64,000 bases of DNA from Neomegalonema sp. (GCA_022760435.1 JALEFY010000017.1:1-64000), one strand, 5' to 3'. Counted from the stretch's first letter, positions 17,785 through 27,248 are shown. The notes: generated by a model not told the origin, from the letters alone. A program made the numbers and translations.

Positions 17785-19452
17785 CTACCGGATCTTGATC
17801 GTGTCAGCGCCGCTCATCGGCGGATCGACCTCACCGGCGCTGATCCGGTCGGAGGGCGGGACAGGATAATCGCCGGTAAAGCAGGCATCGCAGAATTTCG
17901 GCTGCTGCGCGTCGCGTCCCTTGTCTTCGGTACAGGCCTGATAAAGCCCGTCGATCGAGATGAAGCCGAGAGAATCGAACTTGAGATAGCTCGCCATTTC
18001 CGAAGGCGCCTTTGTTGCCGCGAGCAGCTTTGAGCGCTCGGGCGTGTCGACGCCGTAAAAGCAGGGCCAGGCGGTCGGCGGGCTGGCGACGCGGAAATGG
18101 ACTTCCTTGGCGCCTGCTTCGCGCACCAGTTTGCCGATCTGCTCTGAAGTGGTGCCGCGCACGACCGAATCATCGACAAGCACCACGCGCTTGCCCTCGA
18201 TCAGGCGGCGATTGACATTCAGCTTCTGGCGCACCCCGAGGGCACGCTTTTCGGAATCGGGCAGGATGAAGGTGCGGCCCGAATACTGGTTCTTGATCAC
18301 GCCCTGCTCGAATTGCAAACCAGCCTTGCGCGCGAATCCGATCGCCGCCGCCGTGCCGCTATCGGGGACCGCGCAAACGATCACATCGCCCTCGCCCTCG
18401 GGAACCGGGCATTCATCGGCGAGGAACTCACCGATCCGGCGCCGGACCTCGCCAACGCTCTTGCCGCCATATTCGCTGTCGGGGCGGGAGAAGTAGACAT
18501 ATTCAAACACACAAAAGCGCGGTGGCTGCGGGGCGAAAGGCTGCTCGCTGACGATGCCTTCCTTGCTGATGATGACCATCTCGCCCGGCTCGATCTCGCG
18601 CATGAACTGCGCGCCGACGATATCCAGCGCGCAGGTTTCCGAGGACAGCACATAGCCGTCGGCGATGCGGCCCAGCACCAGCGGGCGGATACCCATCGGG
18701 TCGCGAACGCCGATCATCGCATCGCTTGTCTGCGCCACGATGGAGAAAGCACCCTCGATAACGCGCAACGCGTCCTTGAGCCGCTCAACGGTCTTGCGCT
18801 GGTTGGATTGCGCCATCAGGTGCAGGATCGTCTCGGTGTCCGAGCCTGATTGGAAAATCGCGCCGCGGCTGCCGATCAATTCGTGGCGCAGGGACTCCGA
18901 ATTGGTGATGTTGCCATTATGAGCAATGGCGATGTGATCGCGGCTCAGCTCTGCATAGAGTGGCTGCACATCGCGGATCTCGGTATGCCCCTTCTTACCG
19001 GCCGTCGAGTAGCGCGTGTGACCGACCGTGCAATTGCCCTGCAAGCGCTCGATCACCGAAGGATTGGTGAAATTATCGCGCACCAACCCGGTTCGGCGCA
19101 CGACGTGAAAGACATCCGAATCGACCTTCTTGGAGGCAATCCCGGCTGCTTCCTGTCCCCGATGCTGCAAGGCGTAGAGGCCGAGCACGGTCAGGTTGGA
19201 GGCGTTGGGGACATCATACATGCCAAAAACGCCGCATTCCTCGCGGGGGTGATCGTCAAAGGGCGTCTGCCCGACGCGCAGCAAGGACGGGTCCTGCTGA
19301 TCCATGATCGCCAGCAGGTCAGCGCTTGCGGTTGGGTTCACATGATGCAGGTGGGCCGCTGTTGCTGCCGTCGGTGCGGGGCTGGTCTTCATCTCTGGGC
19401 TCGTCGAGATCGCTGGGGTCGCCGAGATCTCTGGGGTAACTGGGTCGCGCAT
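17785..19452 (-). CDS. purF: Amidophosphoribosyltransferase
   Basis: First committed enzyme of purine synthesis: PRPP plus glutamine gives phosphoribosylamine. The N-terminal nucleophile cysteine lies in EECGVFG, followed by LYALQHRGQEAAGI and GHTRYST. The phosphoribosyltransferase loop VVLVDDSVVRGTT is near the C-terminus. The start is uncertain. ATG at 19452 has GGAG upstream and puts the cysteine at position 73. ATG at 19305 would give a normal 506-residue length but has no ribosome site. TTG at 19554 has the strongest site (GGGAGG) and would add a pentapeptide-repeat leader. PurF is normally cleaved before the cysteine, so any of these could mature. The rest of the gene is conserved and intact. 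Confidence 0.93.
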   Translation of the reverse strand: MRDPVTPEISATPAISTSPEMKTSPAPTAATAAHLHHVNPTASADLLAIMDQQDPSLLRVGQTPFDDHPREECGVFGMYDVPNASNLTVLGLYALQHRGQEAAGIASKKVDSDVFHVVRRTGLVRDNFTNPSVIERLQGNCTVGHTRYSTAGKKGHTEIRDVQPLYAELSRDHIAIAHNGNITNSESLRHELIGSRGAIFQSGSDTETILHLMAQSNQRKTVERLKDALRVIEGAFSIVAQTSDAMIGVRDPMGIRPLVLGRIADGYVLSSETCALDIVGAQFMREIEPGEMVIISKEGIVSEQPFAPQPPRFCVFEYVYFSRPDSEYGGKSVGEVRRRIGEFLADECPVPEGEGDVIVCAVPDSGTAAAIGFARKAGLQFEQGVIKNQYSGRTFILPDSEKRALGVRQKLNVNRRLIEGKRVVLVDDSVVRGTTSEQIGKLVREAGAKEVHFRVASPPTAWPCFYGVDTPERSKLLAATKAPSEMASYLKFDSLGFISIDGLYQACTEDKGRDAQQPKFCDACFTGDYPVPPSDRISAGEVDPPMSGADTIKIR

Positions 19453-19471
19453 CGCGTTCTCCATGGTCATG

Positions 19472-19546
19472 GTCGGCGGTGTCTTGGCCGGCGGTGTCCT
19501 GGCCGGCGGTGTCCTGGCCGGTGAAGTCCTGGCCGGTGAAGTCCTG
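19472..19546. repeat. Five 15-bp tandem repeats before or in the 5' end of purF
   Basis: Units of the form GCCGGCGGTGTCCTG, then GCCGGTGAAGTCCTG, occur five times in a row. The period is a multiple of three, and on the minus strand the array is in frame with purF, where it would encode RTSPA/RTPPA-type pentapeptides if translation begins at the TTG at 19554. Confidence 0.85.
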
Positions 19547-19723
19547 ACCGGCAAAAACACCTCCCTTGGCGCATGAGCCCCCAATTGCGCGTCATGCGCA
19601 TGTCTATCGCAGTTCTTGATCCTTCGAAGGATGGGCAATCCCTGTTGCCCGATCCCAGCTCTCTCCCCGAAAGCGCGGTTGAGAAAGCGCTTGGCGCGCT
19701 CTCTTCGTCCGTTTCACATGCCG

Positions 19724-20305
19724 CTATTGCTCTTCAGCACCGCATTCGCTGAGCAAGCCATCGACACGGCTGCGCAGCCAGTCCGGGATCTCTTCTGGCA
19801 TCATGCCCTCGATGATCGAAGCGGCTTGCTGAACGACCCCGATGGTCGCAGCATTCTGGATCATCGCATACTGATCGCCTTCCGGCACCGCGCGCTGGTA
19901 CGCGATAAAGATGACGGCGACAAGCACCAGCCCGCGCACGGCACCATAAATAAATCCAAGCCCCTGATCAAAGACCGACAGGGCCGTGGATCGGATCTGC
20001 CCGCTGAACAGCCAGATCAGGATCGAGGTGATGATCAGGGCAATGCCGAACACGATCACGAACGCGACGACCATCGACAATCCGCAATTGGCGGCAAGCT
20101 TTGGCCCGACCACCGGCAAGTCCATGAGCAAGGGCTGGATCGCGGCGGCAAAGGCGAAGGCAGCAAAGAATGCCGCCGCCCAGCTCAGCAAGGCGAAAAG
20201 CTCGCGGATGACCCCGCGCGTCATTGCCAGATAGGCACTGACCAGGACCAGCAGCACCACGGCGACATCCACCACCCAAGACAAATCCGACGATGTCAGG
20301 TCCAT
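19724..20305 (-). CDS. cvpA: CvpA family membrane protein
   Basis: A 193-residue protein with four N-terminal membrane segments and the CvpA opening (SWVVDVAVVLLVLVSAYLAMTRGVIRELFALLSW). The C-terminal 40 residues are soluble and acidic (PEEIPDWLRSRVDGL). CvpA was named for colicin V production; its role in the envelope or in purine-linked growth is not settled. It is regularly found just before purF, as here. The ATG at 20305 has AAGGGG seven bases upstream, making the preceding TTG unnecessary. Confidence 0.9.
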   Translation of the reverse strand: MDLTSSDLSWVVDVAVVLLVLVSAYLAMTRGVIRELFALLSWAAAFFAAFAFAAAIQPLLMDLPVVGPKLAANCGLSMVVAFVIVFGIALIITSILIWLFSGQIRSTALSVFDQGLGFIYGAVRGLVLVAVIFIAYQRAVPEGDQYAMIQNAATIGVVQQAASIIEGMMPEEIPDWLRSRVDGLLSECGAEEQ

Positions 20306-20396
20306 CAAGAAGCCCCTTTATTCCTAACCGCCCCGCCCATACACGCGGGGTGTCCTGATACCGGCTTGGCCGACCCTGCCCGGCAGGCCAAACAAC

Positions 20397-21881
20397 TCAC
20401 TCGCGAAACCGATCCACCATCGCCGCGAGCGTCTCGACGACATGAATTTTCATCCCCGTCTCCGCAACGGCGCGGGTCTCGCCACCCGGCCCATCGGGAG
20501 CATCGAGCGCCCCCGCCTCATCGGCTCGATCGCCAGAGGCGCGGGCCGGATCCTGTTGCAGCGCATCGACGCCCCCTGACGCGGATGCCTGAGCCGCTTT
20601 ATGGGGCGGAAGCAGGGCCTCCGCAAACCCCAATTTTGCCGATTCGCGAAGTCTTGCCTCGGTTTGGCTCACAGGTCGCACTGCGCCAGAAAGAGAAATC
20701 TCGCCAAAGCAGACCGTCTCCCCTGGCAAGGGCCGTTCCAGATGGGCCGAGAGCAGCGCGGCGGCCACCGCGAGGTCGGCGGCGGGTTCGGTGATCCGCA
20801 AACCGCCCGCGACATTGAGATATACGTCCAGACCGGCCAGGGAAATGCCGCACCGCGCCTCCAGCACCGCCAGGACCATAGCCAGTCGCCCGCTATCCCA
20901 GCCGACCACCGCCCGGCGGGGTGTCCCAAGAGGGGACGGTGCGACAAGTGCTTGTATCTCAACCAGAACCGGACGGGTGCCTTCGAGCCCCGCAAAGACC
21001 GAAGAGCCGGTGACCGACCCGCCGCGCTCGCCCAGAAACAGGGCCGAAGGGTTGCTGACCTCCGCCAGACCCGCGCCGGTCATCTCGAAAACCCCGATCT
21101 CATCGGCGGCGCCGAACCGGTTCTTGACCGCGCGCAGGATCCGGAACTGATGGCCGCGCTCGCCTTCAAAATAGAGAACGGTGTCGACCATGTGCTCCAT
21201 GACGCGCGGTCCGGCGATCTGCCCTTCCTTGGTGACATGGCCGACGATGATCACCGCAACATCGCGGCGCTTGGCGAAGTTCACCAGCTCATGGGCGCAG
21301 GCGCGCACCTGCGCTACGGAGCCGGGCGCGCTCTCCACATGGTCGGACCACATGGTCTGGATCGAATCAATGATTGCCAGGCGCGGGCGCTCTGCTTCCA
21401 ATGTCGTGAGAATATCGCGCAGATTGGTGGCCGAGGCGAGTTGCACTGGCGCCTGATCGAGACCGAGCCGGCTGGCGCGCATCCGGATCTGGGCGGTCGC
21501 TTCCTCGCCGGAGACATAAAGCACTCCGCCTTGGGCGGCTGTGCGCGCGGCGGCTTGCAGCAAAAGGGTTGACTTGCCGATCCCCGGATCGCCGCCCACC
21601 AGCACCGCCGAGCCATTCACCAGCCCGCCACCCAGAACCCGGTCGAGCTCATCCATGCCGATCCGCAAGCGCGGCGGCGGGGCTTCCTGCCCAGAGAGGG
21701 GGGTGAGGGTGATGGCGCGGCCCTTGGCCTTGCCGAGCGACTTGCTAGACGGCCCGCTGGTCGAAAGTCCGGCTTCCTCGGCGATCGTGTTCCAGCCGCC
21801 GCAAGCATCGCAGCGTCCGGCCCATTTGCCATAGACCGCGCCGCATTCCTGGCACACGAAATTCGGCGCTGCCTTGCCCAT
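20397..21881 (-). CDS. radA: DNA repair protein RadA (Sms)
   Basis: RadA is a RecA-like, DnaB-type ATPase that drives branch migration in recombinational repair. The 494-residue protein has the N-terminal zinc finger (CQEC...CDAC), Walker A GGDPGIGKST, the RadA-specific KNRFG motif in ILRAVKNRFG, and a C-terminal Lon-protease-like domain. It is longer than the usual 450-460 residues because of about 45 low-complexity Ala/Gly/Asp-rich residues inserted before the last conserved segment IHVVETLAAMVDRF. Its ATG overlaps the stop of the PqiA-like gene by one base (ATGA), so the two are translationally coupled. Confidence 0.95.
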   Translation of the reverse strand: MGKAAPNFVCQECGAVYGKWAGRCDACGGWNTIAEEAGLSTSGPSSKSLGKAKGRAITLTPLSGQEAPPPRLRIGMDELDRVLGGGLVNGSAVLVGGDPGIGKSTLLLQAAARTAAQGGVLYVSGEEATAQIRMRASRLGLDQAPVQLASATNLRDILTTLEAERPRLAIIDSIQTMWSDHVESAPGSVAQVRACAHELVNFAKRRDVAVIIVGHVTKEGQIAGPRVMEHMVDTVLYFEGERGHQFRILRAVKNRFGAADEIGVFEMTGAGLAEVSNPSALFLGERGGSVTGSSVFAGLEGTRPVLVEIQALVAPSPLGTPRRAVVGWDSGRLAMVLAVLEARCGISLAGLDVYLNVAGGLRITEPAADLAVAAALLSAHLERPLPGETVCFGEISLSGAVRPVSQTEARLRESAKLGFAEALLPPHKAAQASASGGVDALQQDPARASGDRADEAGALDAPDGPGGETRAVAETGMKIHVVETLAAMVDRFRE

Positions 21882-22402
21882 CAGGACGCCTTCACTTCGG
21901 CGAGGGAGGCAAGCCGGTCGGCCTCGGCAATCTCCGCATCGCTGGTTGCAACGAGTTTATAGAGCCGCCGACGCGTGGCCCAGGCGCACCACATCGACAG
22001 CAACACCAGCGCAGTGAAGAAGTAGAGCCCCCAGCGCACCGTCACATCGCCCACGCCCTGATAGAGAATGATGTAGAGCGCGATCAGGAACACGTCGACC
22101 ATCGACAATTTGCCCATGATCTCGACCACCGGCATCAACACCCGCGCCACAGCGCTTTCGGAAAATTGCGCATAGACGAGGGTGAGGGTCTTCACATAGG
22201 GCATCACCACCGCGAACAGGCCGACAATGATCGCCAGCCCCTGATCCTCGGCATAGAGATCGCGGATCCCGCTGAGGATCGTGATATCTTCCGACAACAG
22301 CCAGGCGAACTCGGCCGTCGCCAGCGGCGCCATCCAGGCCAGCGGGAACAGGCCCAGCAGCGCCAGGTTCACAATCTTAGCAATGGGGATCGGGCCAATC
22401 AT
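21881..22402 (-). CDS. Paraquat-inducible protein A-like membrane protein
   Basis: A 173-residue membrane protein with four helices and the PqiA core (ILSGIRDLYAEDQGLAIIVGLFAVVMPYVKTL, then ELMGK-type loop reading VVEIMGKLSMVDVFLIAL). The family works with MCE-type envelope transport systems in enterobacteria; here no pqiB-like gene is adjacent, so only family membership can be claimed. The chosen ATG at 22402 starts at the first conserved residues; upstream codons are open but not conserved in character. It is followed directly by radA. Confidence 0.8.
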   Translation of the reverse strand: MIGPIPIAKIVNLALLGLFPLAWMAPLATAEFAWLLSEDITILSGIRDLYAEDQGLAIIVGLFAVVMPYVKTLTLVYAQFSESAVARVLMPVVEIMGKLSMVDVFLIALYIILYQGVGDVTVRWGLYFFTALVLLSMWCAWATRRRLYKLVATSDAEIAEADRLASLAEVKAS

Positions 22403-22644
22403 GGACGCTCGTTTACCAAGGACGCGCGTGCGGCCAAAGCCTAAAGGGGGTAGTATCGCGCATTTCCGGCAGAAAACCGGGTGAGGCAGGCGATATTGAG
22501 GCCGATTGCCGCTCATCGCTCCTCTCGCGCGATAAAGCCGGGCGCGCGCGAATGTGTGCGCGTGAGAGGCGGGGGCGCTTTACCTCGGGCGGGCGCTCGC
22601 TAATTGTGAAGGTCGGGGCTGCCAATCGCGAACGGAGACCATCC

Positions 22645-23202
22645 ATGCGCATTCTCTTTGCCTTGACCCTGTCCGCCGGGATGCTTTTTGCCCAGACGGT
22701 TCAGGCGCTCGAGATCATCTCCCACACCTATATCGACAGCAGCTATGAGAGCTCGTTTGTGGATGCCTTGCGTCGCGGCGGACCGGATGGCGGGGCGGCA
22801 GTCGAGATTATCGGCTTGCCAGACGGGCAGGCGCGGGCGCAGGAACTGGCGGATCGCGTGCATATCCCTCCCTATTTCCCGCGCGCCGGGTTCACCGCGA
22901 TCGAGCCGGGTAAAAGCGCGCAGGCATTGCCGCGGATCGTTCTGGTCTTCGCTCCTGCCACGGGCGTGGATTCGAGCGCCGCTTGCACCGCCAATGCGGC
23001 GTCCGCTGGCCTGTCAGATCGCGTGCTGGTCGCCTATTGCCATAAGACCGATCTCATTAGCTCGGCGGTGCTGCGTGCTGCCTCGGTCCGCGAGCCGTTC
23101 TCGGGCGCATTTGAAGCCTCACTGCGGCAAGTGATGTTGCAGGTCCTCCCGCGCCGCAACCCCGAGCGCGACCGTGACAATGGCTGCCTGTTCCTTTGTT
23201 AG
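22645..23202 (+). CDS. Exported hypothetical protein
   Basis: 185 residues, starting with a clear Sec signal (RILFALTLSAGMLFAQTVQA, cleaved near residue 22). I do not recognise the family. The mature part has an alpha/beta character (EIISHTYIDSSYESSFVDAL, LPRIVLVFAPATG) and four cysteines, including C-terminal GCLFLC, which could form disulfides in the periplasm. GGAG precedes the ATG. It stands alone, convergent with the hydrolase-OsmC gene 19 bases away. Confidence 0.75.
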   Translation: MRILFALTLSAGMLFAQTVQALEIISHTYIDSSYESSFVDALRRGGPDGGAAVEIIGLPDGQARAQELADRVHIPPYFPRAGFTAIEPGKSAQALPRIVLVFAPATGVDSSAACTANAASAGLSDRVLVAYCHKTDLISSAVLRAASVREPFSGAFEASLRQVMLQVLPRRNPERDRDNGCLFLC

Positions 23203-23221
23203 CGCATCTTCGGAACATGGC

Positions 23222-24448
23222 TCAGCGGACGGGCGGCAGATCGGCCAGCTCGGTCGAGATCCGGATCTGCCCTTCAAGTGTGCGGTGAACCGGGCATTTA
23301 TCGGCGATCTCCAGCAGCTTGGCCCGCTCCGCCGGGCTCAGATCGCCCTCCAGATGGATCAGCCGGGTGAAGACATCGACCTTCCCGCTCGCTTGCTCAC
23401 AATCGGCGCAGTCCTTGGCGTGGATCTTGTCATGGCGGATATCCACGCTGACATGGTTCAGAGCAATGTTCTTGCGGCGCGCATACATGCGGATGGTCAT
23501 TGCGGTGCAGGCACCCAGCCCGGCGCTGACCAGTTGATAAGGGGAGGGGCCGCGATCGGTGCCGCCCAGTGAGCGCGGCTCATCGGCGAGCAGATGGTGG
23601 CCGCCGACATGCACATTTTGCAAAAAGCCGTCCGCATCCGCCTCCGCGACCAGAACCGAGCCCTCGGTGTCGATCTCGCGCCGGGGCGGCTCTGGCAGAT
23701 AACGCTCGGCCCAGGCAGCGATGACCTGCGCGGTATAGAGGGCATCGCGATCGCGGCTGATCAGATGGTCCGCGTCATCGAGGGTCACGAAACTCTTCGG
23801 ATGCTTGGCCGCCAGAAAGATCCGGGCGGCGTTGTCGACGCCGACAATCTCGTCGCGGGGTGCATGAATGACCAGCAGCGCCTTATGCAGATGGGCAAGA
23901 GCGTCATCCAGCGCGCTTGCGCGCACATCCTCGACAAAGCTGCGTTCAATCCGAAAGCTGCGCCCGGCCAGGCTGACCTCGGCCGCGCCTTCTGCCTCGA
24001 TCGTCGCAAGACTGCTGCCCAGATTATCCAGCACATGAGCCGGGTCATGCGGAGCGTTGAGGGTGACCACCGCCTTTACCTCGGGCAGATCGGCTGCGGC
24101 AGCGATCACCGCAGCGCCGCCGAGCGAATGGCCAATCAGCAGTGAAGCCGGGCCATGCTCGCGCGCCAGCCAGCCCGCTGCGCGCTTGAGATCGGCGACA
24201 TTGGAGCTGAAATTGGTGTTGGCGAACTCGCCTTCCGAATGGCCCAGACCGGTGAAGTCAAAGCGCAGCACCGCAATATCACGCTCGGTGAGCCCCTGAG
24301 CGATGCGCCTTGCGGCTGCCAGATCCTTGGAGCAGGTGAAGCAGTGAGCGAACAGCGCATAGGCGCGCGGAGCGCTATCCGGCAGGTCCAGCCGCGCCGA
24401 AAGCGCATCGCCGTCAAAGCCCTCAAAGGTGATCCGTTCGGTGCGCAT
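23222..24448 (-). CDS. Bifunctional alpha/beta hydrolase - OsmC family protein
   Basis: A 408-residue fusion. Residues 1-250 are an alpha/beta hydrolase with nucleophile elbow GHSLGG and a probable catalytic histidine in DADHLIS. Residues 265-408 form an OsmC peroxiredoxin-like domain with its two reactive cysteines in GACTAMTIRMYA and DKCPVHRTL. OsmC-type enzymes reduce organic hydroperoxides; the hydrolase substrate is unknown. This fusion is a known family architecture. The start at 24448 has AAGGAGAGG upstream. Confidence 0.9.
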   Translation of the reverse strand: MRTERITFEGFDGDALSARLDLPDSAPRAYALFAHCFTCSKDLAAARRIAQGLTERDIAVLRFDFTGLGHSEGEFANTNFSSNVADLKRAAGWLAREHGPASLLIGHSLGGAAVIAAAADLPEVKAVVTLNAPHDPAHVLDNLGSSLATIEAEGAAEVSLAGRSFRIERSFVEDVRASALDDALAHLHKALLVIHAPRDEIVGVDNAARIFLAAKHPKSFVTLDDADHLISRDRDALYTAQVIAAWAERYLPEPPRREIDTEGSVLVAEADADGFLQNVHVGGHHLLADEPRSLGGTDRGPSPYQLVSAGLGACTAMTIRMYARRKNIALNHVSVDIRHDKIHAKDCADCEQASGKVDVFTRLIHLEGDLSPAERAKLLEIADKCPVHRTLEGQIRISTELADLPPVR

Positions 24449-24558
24449 TTTCCTCTCCTTCTCGCCCGCGAGCTGGTCCTGTCGCATCGTGTTGTCTCGT
24501 TTACTCGGGCGGAAAATGGGGCGTTGCGAGCCAATTTGCCAGCCAACAAAACGCGAAA

Positions 24559-24588
24559 AGGCCCTGCCGATGCAATCGGGCAGGGCCT
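24559..24588 (-). terminator. Rho-independent-type terminator
   Basis: AGGCCCTGCC and GGCAGGGCCT form a 10-bp stem; on the minus strand it is followed by CTTTTCGCGTTTTG. It lies about 30 bases after the stop of the charged exported protein and would end that transcript. Confidence 0.7.
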
Positions 24589-24616
24589 GTCCGGCATGCG
24601 AGCGCGGCGCCGATGA

Positions 24617-25414
24617 TCAGTCGCGCGCACTCAAGCGATAGCCGAGCTTGTCGCGCAGATCTTCGCGCAGATCGCGCAGGCCGGTCACGCGGCGATCGTC
24701 GATCTGATCCTCCCAGCGATCAATGCGGTGAAAGCGGCTCCAGGTGATCCGGCCATCGCGCGCCGCATCGCGCGCGAGAAGCTCGATCTGATGGGCCTCG
24801 CGCTGGGTGATCCGACCATCGCGCCCCGCGCGGGAGATCGCGCGGTCGATGAAATCGGGGCCTTTGGTGCGCAGCCTCAGCGCCGCAAGGGCGCGGTCGT
24901 TGCGGGCTCTGGCATCCAGATGCTTCGAGCCATGATTCTTCGAGCCATGAGTTTTCCAGCCACGGCTTTCTTGCGTCTTCCACCGATCATTGCGGTAGAA
25001 ATGGCGGCTTTCGTCATTGAGCCCTTCGAGATTTCTCTGGCGTTCGCGCTCCTTGAGCACGCGCAGGCGCTCCTGCTCGCGGTAAAGCTGATGCAGATCG
25101 CGGTCATCATCGAGCTTGCGCTTGCGCTCGAGCGCTCCGGTGCCGTGAGGGTGATTGCCCCTTCCAACGCGCTCACCATGCCGCTCATGACGTTCTTTCT
25201 GGCGCAGCTTGGCGGCGTCACGTTGCTGCTTTTCGCGCAGCCGGTCGCGTTCAACTTGACCATCGCGCCGCTGATCGAGCTGCTCGATGCGTTTTTTCAG
25301 ATGCTTGTCCGGGCCGACATCATCGGCCAGCGCCGTGAGGCTCATCGCCGGAAGACCGATGAACGCGGCAATCAGGGTCGCCTTCAGGGTCGAGATTTTC
25401 AAGACATGGGGCAT
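24617..25414 (-). CDS. Exported, very highly charged hypothetical protein
   Basis: 265 residues with a Sec signal (LKISTLKATLIAAFIGLPAMSLTALA). The mature protein is dominated by Arg, Lys, Glu, Asp and His, probably long helices or coiled coil (LKKRIEQLDQRRDGQVERDR; RVLKERERQRNLEGLNDES). A short repeated stretch (WKTHGSKNHGSKHLDAR) sits mid-protein. The C-terminal 100 residues hold two similar halves containing GRITQREAHQIELLARDA and GRITWSRFHRIDRWED, which look like paired helical units. GGGAGG precedes the ATG. No family is recognised; a periplasmic polyelectrolyte-binding role is only a guess. Confidence 0.72.
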   Translation of the reverse strand: MPHVLKISTLKATLIAAFIGLPAMSLTALADDVGPDKHLKKRIEQLDQRRDGQVERDRLREKQQRDAAKLRQKERHERHGERVGRGNHPHGTGALERKRKLDDDRDLHQLYREQERLRVLKERERQRNLEGLNDESRHFYRNDRWKTQESRGWKTHGSKNHGSKHLDARARNDRALAALRLRTKGPDFIDRAISRAGRDGRITQREAHQIELLARDAARDGRITWSRFHRIDRWEDQIDDRRVTGLRDLREDLRDKLGYRLSARD

Positions 25415-25507
25415 TCAGGGCCTCCCTTGCTATCTGCGCAAGTTCCAAACTGGTCTCTTCGCCTTTGAACGAACGGCTTGGGGCGCAGGTTCCGTCGGGG
25501 GGCGTGC

Positions 25508-27130
25508 TCACGCTTGCGTGATCGAGCGCCAGAGGGCGCCGATATCTTGGCGCTGCAACTTCCCGTTGGCCGAGCGGGGGAGCGCGGGCACGCTCACATA
25601 ATCCTTGGGCTGCTTGTAGCTGGCCAGCGAGCCTTCGGCAAAGGCGTGCAAGGCTTGCTTGTCGAGCATCGGCTCTCGGTCTGAGGCGTCGTCACGCTCA
25701 AGAACCACGAAGGCGACGATGATCTGGACCATGGGTCGGATTTCGATACTCGCCACCGCAATATCGTTGATGCTCTCATGGGCGCGCAGCACGTCCTCCA
25801 CCTCCTGGGGCGAGACGCGAAAGCCGCCTGCATTCATCAGCGAATCTGCGCGGCCGTGATGGGCGATGTAGCCATCCTCATCCATGCTGGTGACATCGCC
25901 GGTCAGGAACCAGTTGCCGCGAAAGCTGTCCGCCATTTCGGCCTCGCGCTTCCAATAGCGCAGCATCAGACCCGGATCGGAGCGATGGATGGCCAGGATG
26001 CCTTGCTCACCGCGCGGCAGCGGGCGTTGAGGATCCCGCCCTGCCTCCTCCTCCAGCGGCAGAATGGCGATGCGCCGCCCGTCTTGCGCCCGGCCAACCT
26101 TTCCTGCGCGGATGGGCACTTCGGGGCTACAGGAAATGAAGGTCGAGCATTCGCTCATCCCCAGCGCCTCATAGAGCTCGGTTCCGACTTCGGCGCGCCA
26201 ATCGAGGCGTAGTTGATCGGGCAAGGTCTCACCGGCTGTCAGGCCGTGGCGAAGGCTGGCAAAGCTCTCCCCCAGATCCGAACCGTATTTGAGGATCTGG
26301 CGGTAGAGGCTGGGAACCGCAGCAAAGAGGGTCGGCTTGAAGCGCTTTGCGAGCACCGGCCAGATCGCCGGATCCTTGGCACCGGTAAAGATCACCGTGC
26401 GTGCGCCAATTGCCCAAGGATCCATCAAGCCAGCGCCCAGAGTGTAGGTCCAGTTGAAGGCCCCGGCATGGAGCATCACATCGCCTGGCTCGAGCCCATA
26501 CCATCCGCGCCACATCGAGCGGCGGGCCAGAACCGCGCGATGGGCATGCAGCACGCCCTTGGGCTGACCGGTCGAGCCGGAGGTGTAAACGATATAGGCC
26601 GGATCATGGATAGCGCTGTCGATCGGTGCGAGCGCCGCGACATCCCCGTGCGATGCCGGGAACTGTGAACTGTGCAGGACCGGGCATTGGGGCGCAAAGG
26701 GCAGATCATCCCCGACCAGTGCCAGGGTGGCCTCACAATCGTCTGCGATCAAGGCTGCCTCGCGCTGGGTGAGCGACGATGAGGTCGGCACGGCAACGGC
26801 GCCGATCCATAAACAGGCGAAGAAAGCGATTGGGAAGGCAGGCTCATTGCCGATCCGGATGAGGACCCTGTCCCCCGCTTTGACACCGCGTTGGGTCAGC
26901 TCATGAGCCAAGGCCGCACACGCGTCTTGCAGGTCGCCATATGTCCAATCGTCGCTGCGCAGATGGCTCGGATCATCGCCGCTGACGACGCTGAGCGCCA
27001 GGGCGGCGCGATCTGTACCGAGGAGGCAATAGCCTGCGGCGTTGAAGTGATCAGGCAAATGATCGGGCAAATGATCAGGCAGGGGCGCGGCGCTCGTTTC
27101 AGGATCGAATGTGATCGATAGCGCAGACAT
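25508..27130 (-). CDS. AMP-dependent acyl-CoA synthetase/ligase
   Basis: A 540-residue adenylate-forming enzyme. The ATP/AMP motif is YTSGSTGQPKGVLHAHRA, the adenine-binding region YEALGMSECSTF, the hinge region WFLTGDVTSMDEDGYIAHHGRADSLMNAGGFRVSP, and the catalytic lysine lies in RSANGKLQR near the C-terminus. It resembles acetate/benzoate-type ligases, but the acid cannot be told. Residues 18-28 hold a short repeat (PDHLPDHLPDHF) encoded by tandem 12-base units. AAGGAG precedes the ATG. Confidence 0.88.
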   Translation of the reverse strand: MSALSITFDPETSAAPLPDHLPDHLPDHFNAAGYCLLGTDRAALALSVVSGDDPSHLRSDDWTYGDLQDACAALAHELTQRGVKAGDRVLIRIGNEPAFPIAFFACLWIGAVAVPTSSSLTQREAALIADDCEATLALVGDDLPFAPQCPVLHSSQFPASHGDVAALAPIDSAIHDPAYIVYTSGSTGQPKGVLHAHRAVLARRSMWRGWYGLEPGDVMLHAGAFNWTYTLGAGLMDPWAIGARTVIFTGAKDPAIWPVLAKRFKPTLFAAVPSLYRQILKYGSDLGESFASLRHGLTAGETLPDQLRLDWRAEVGTELYEALGMSECSTFISCSPEVPIRAGKVGRAQDGRRIAILPLEEEAGRDPQRPLPRGEQGILAIHRSDPGLMLRYWKREAEMADSFRGNWFLTGDVTSMDEDGYIAHHGRADSLMNAGGFRVSPQEVEDVLRAHESINDIAVASIEIRPMVQIIVAFVVLERDDASDREPMLDKQALHAFAEGSLASYKQPKDYVSVPALPRSANGKLQRQDIGALWRSITQA

Positions 27131-27248
27131 GCCCTGTCTCCTTCGGATCAGTCTCCCTCGGATCTGAGACGGGTTGCCGGGGTCACCCCCGGCCCGCCGC
27201 TACTCGCCCCCCTCGAAGCGTACAGTCCTGACGGAGCAAAGCTTCGAG

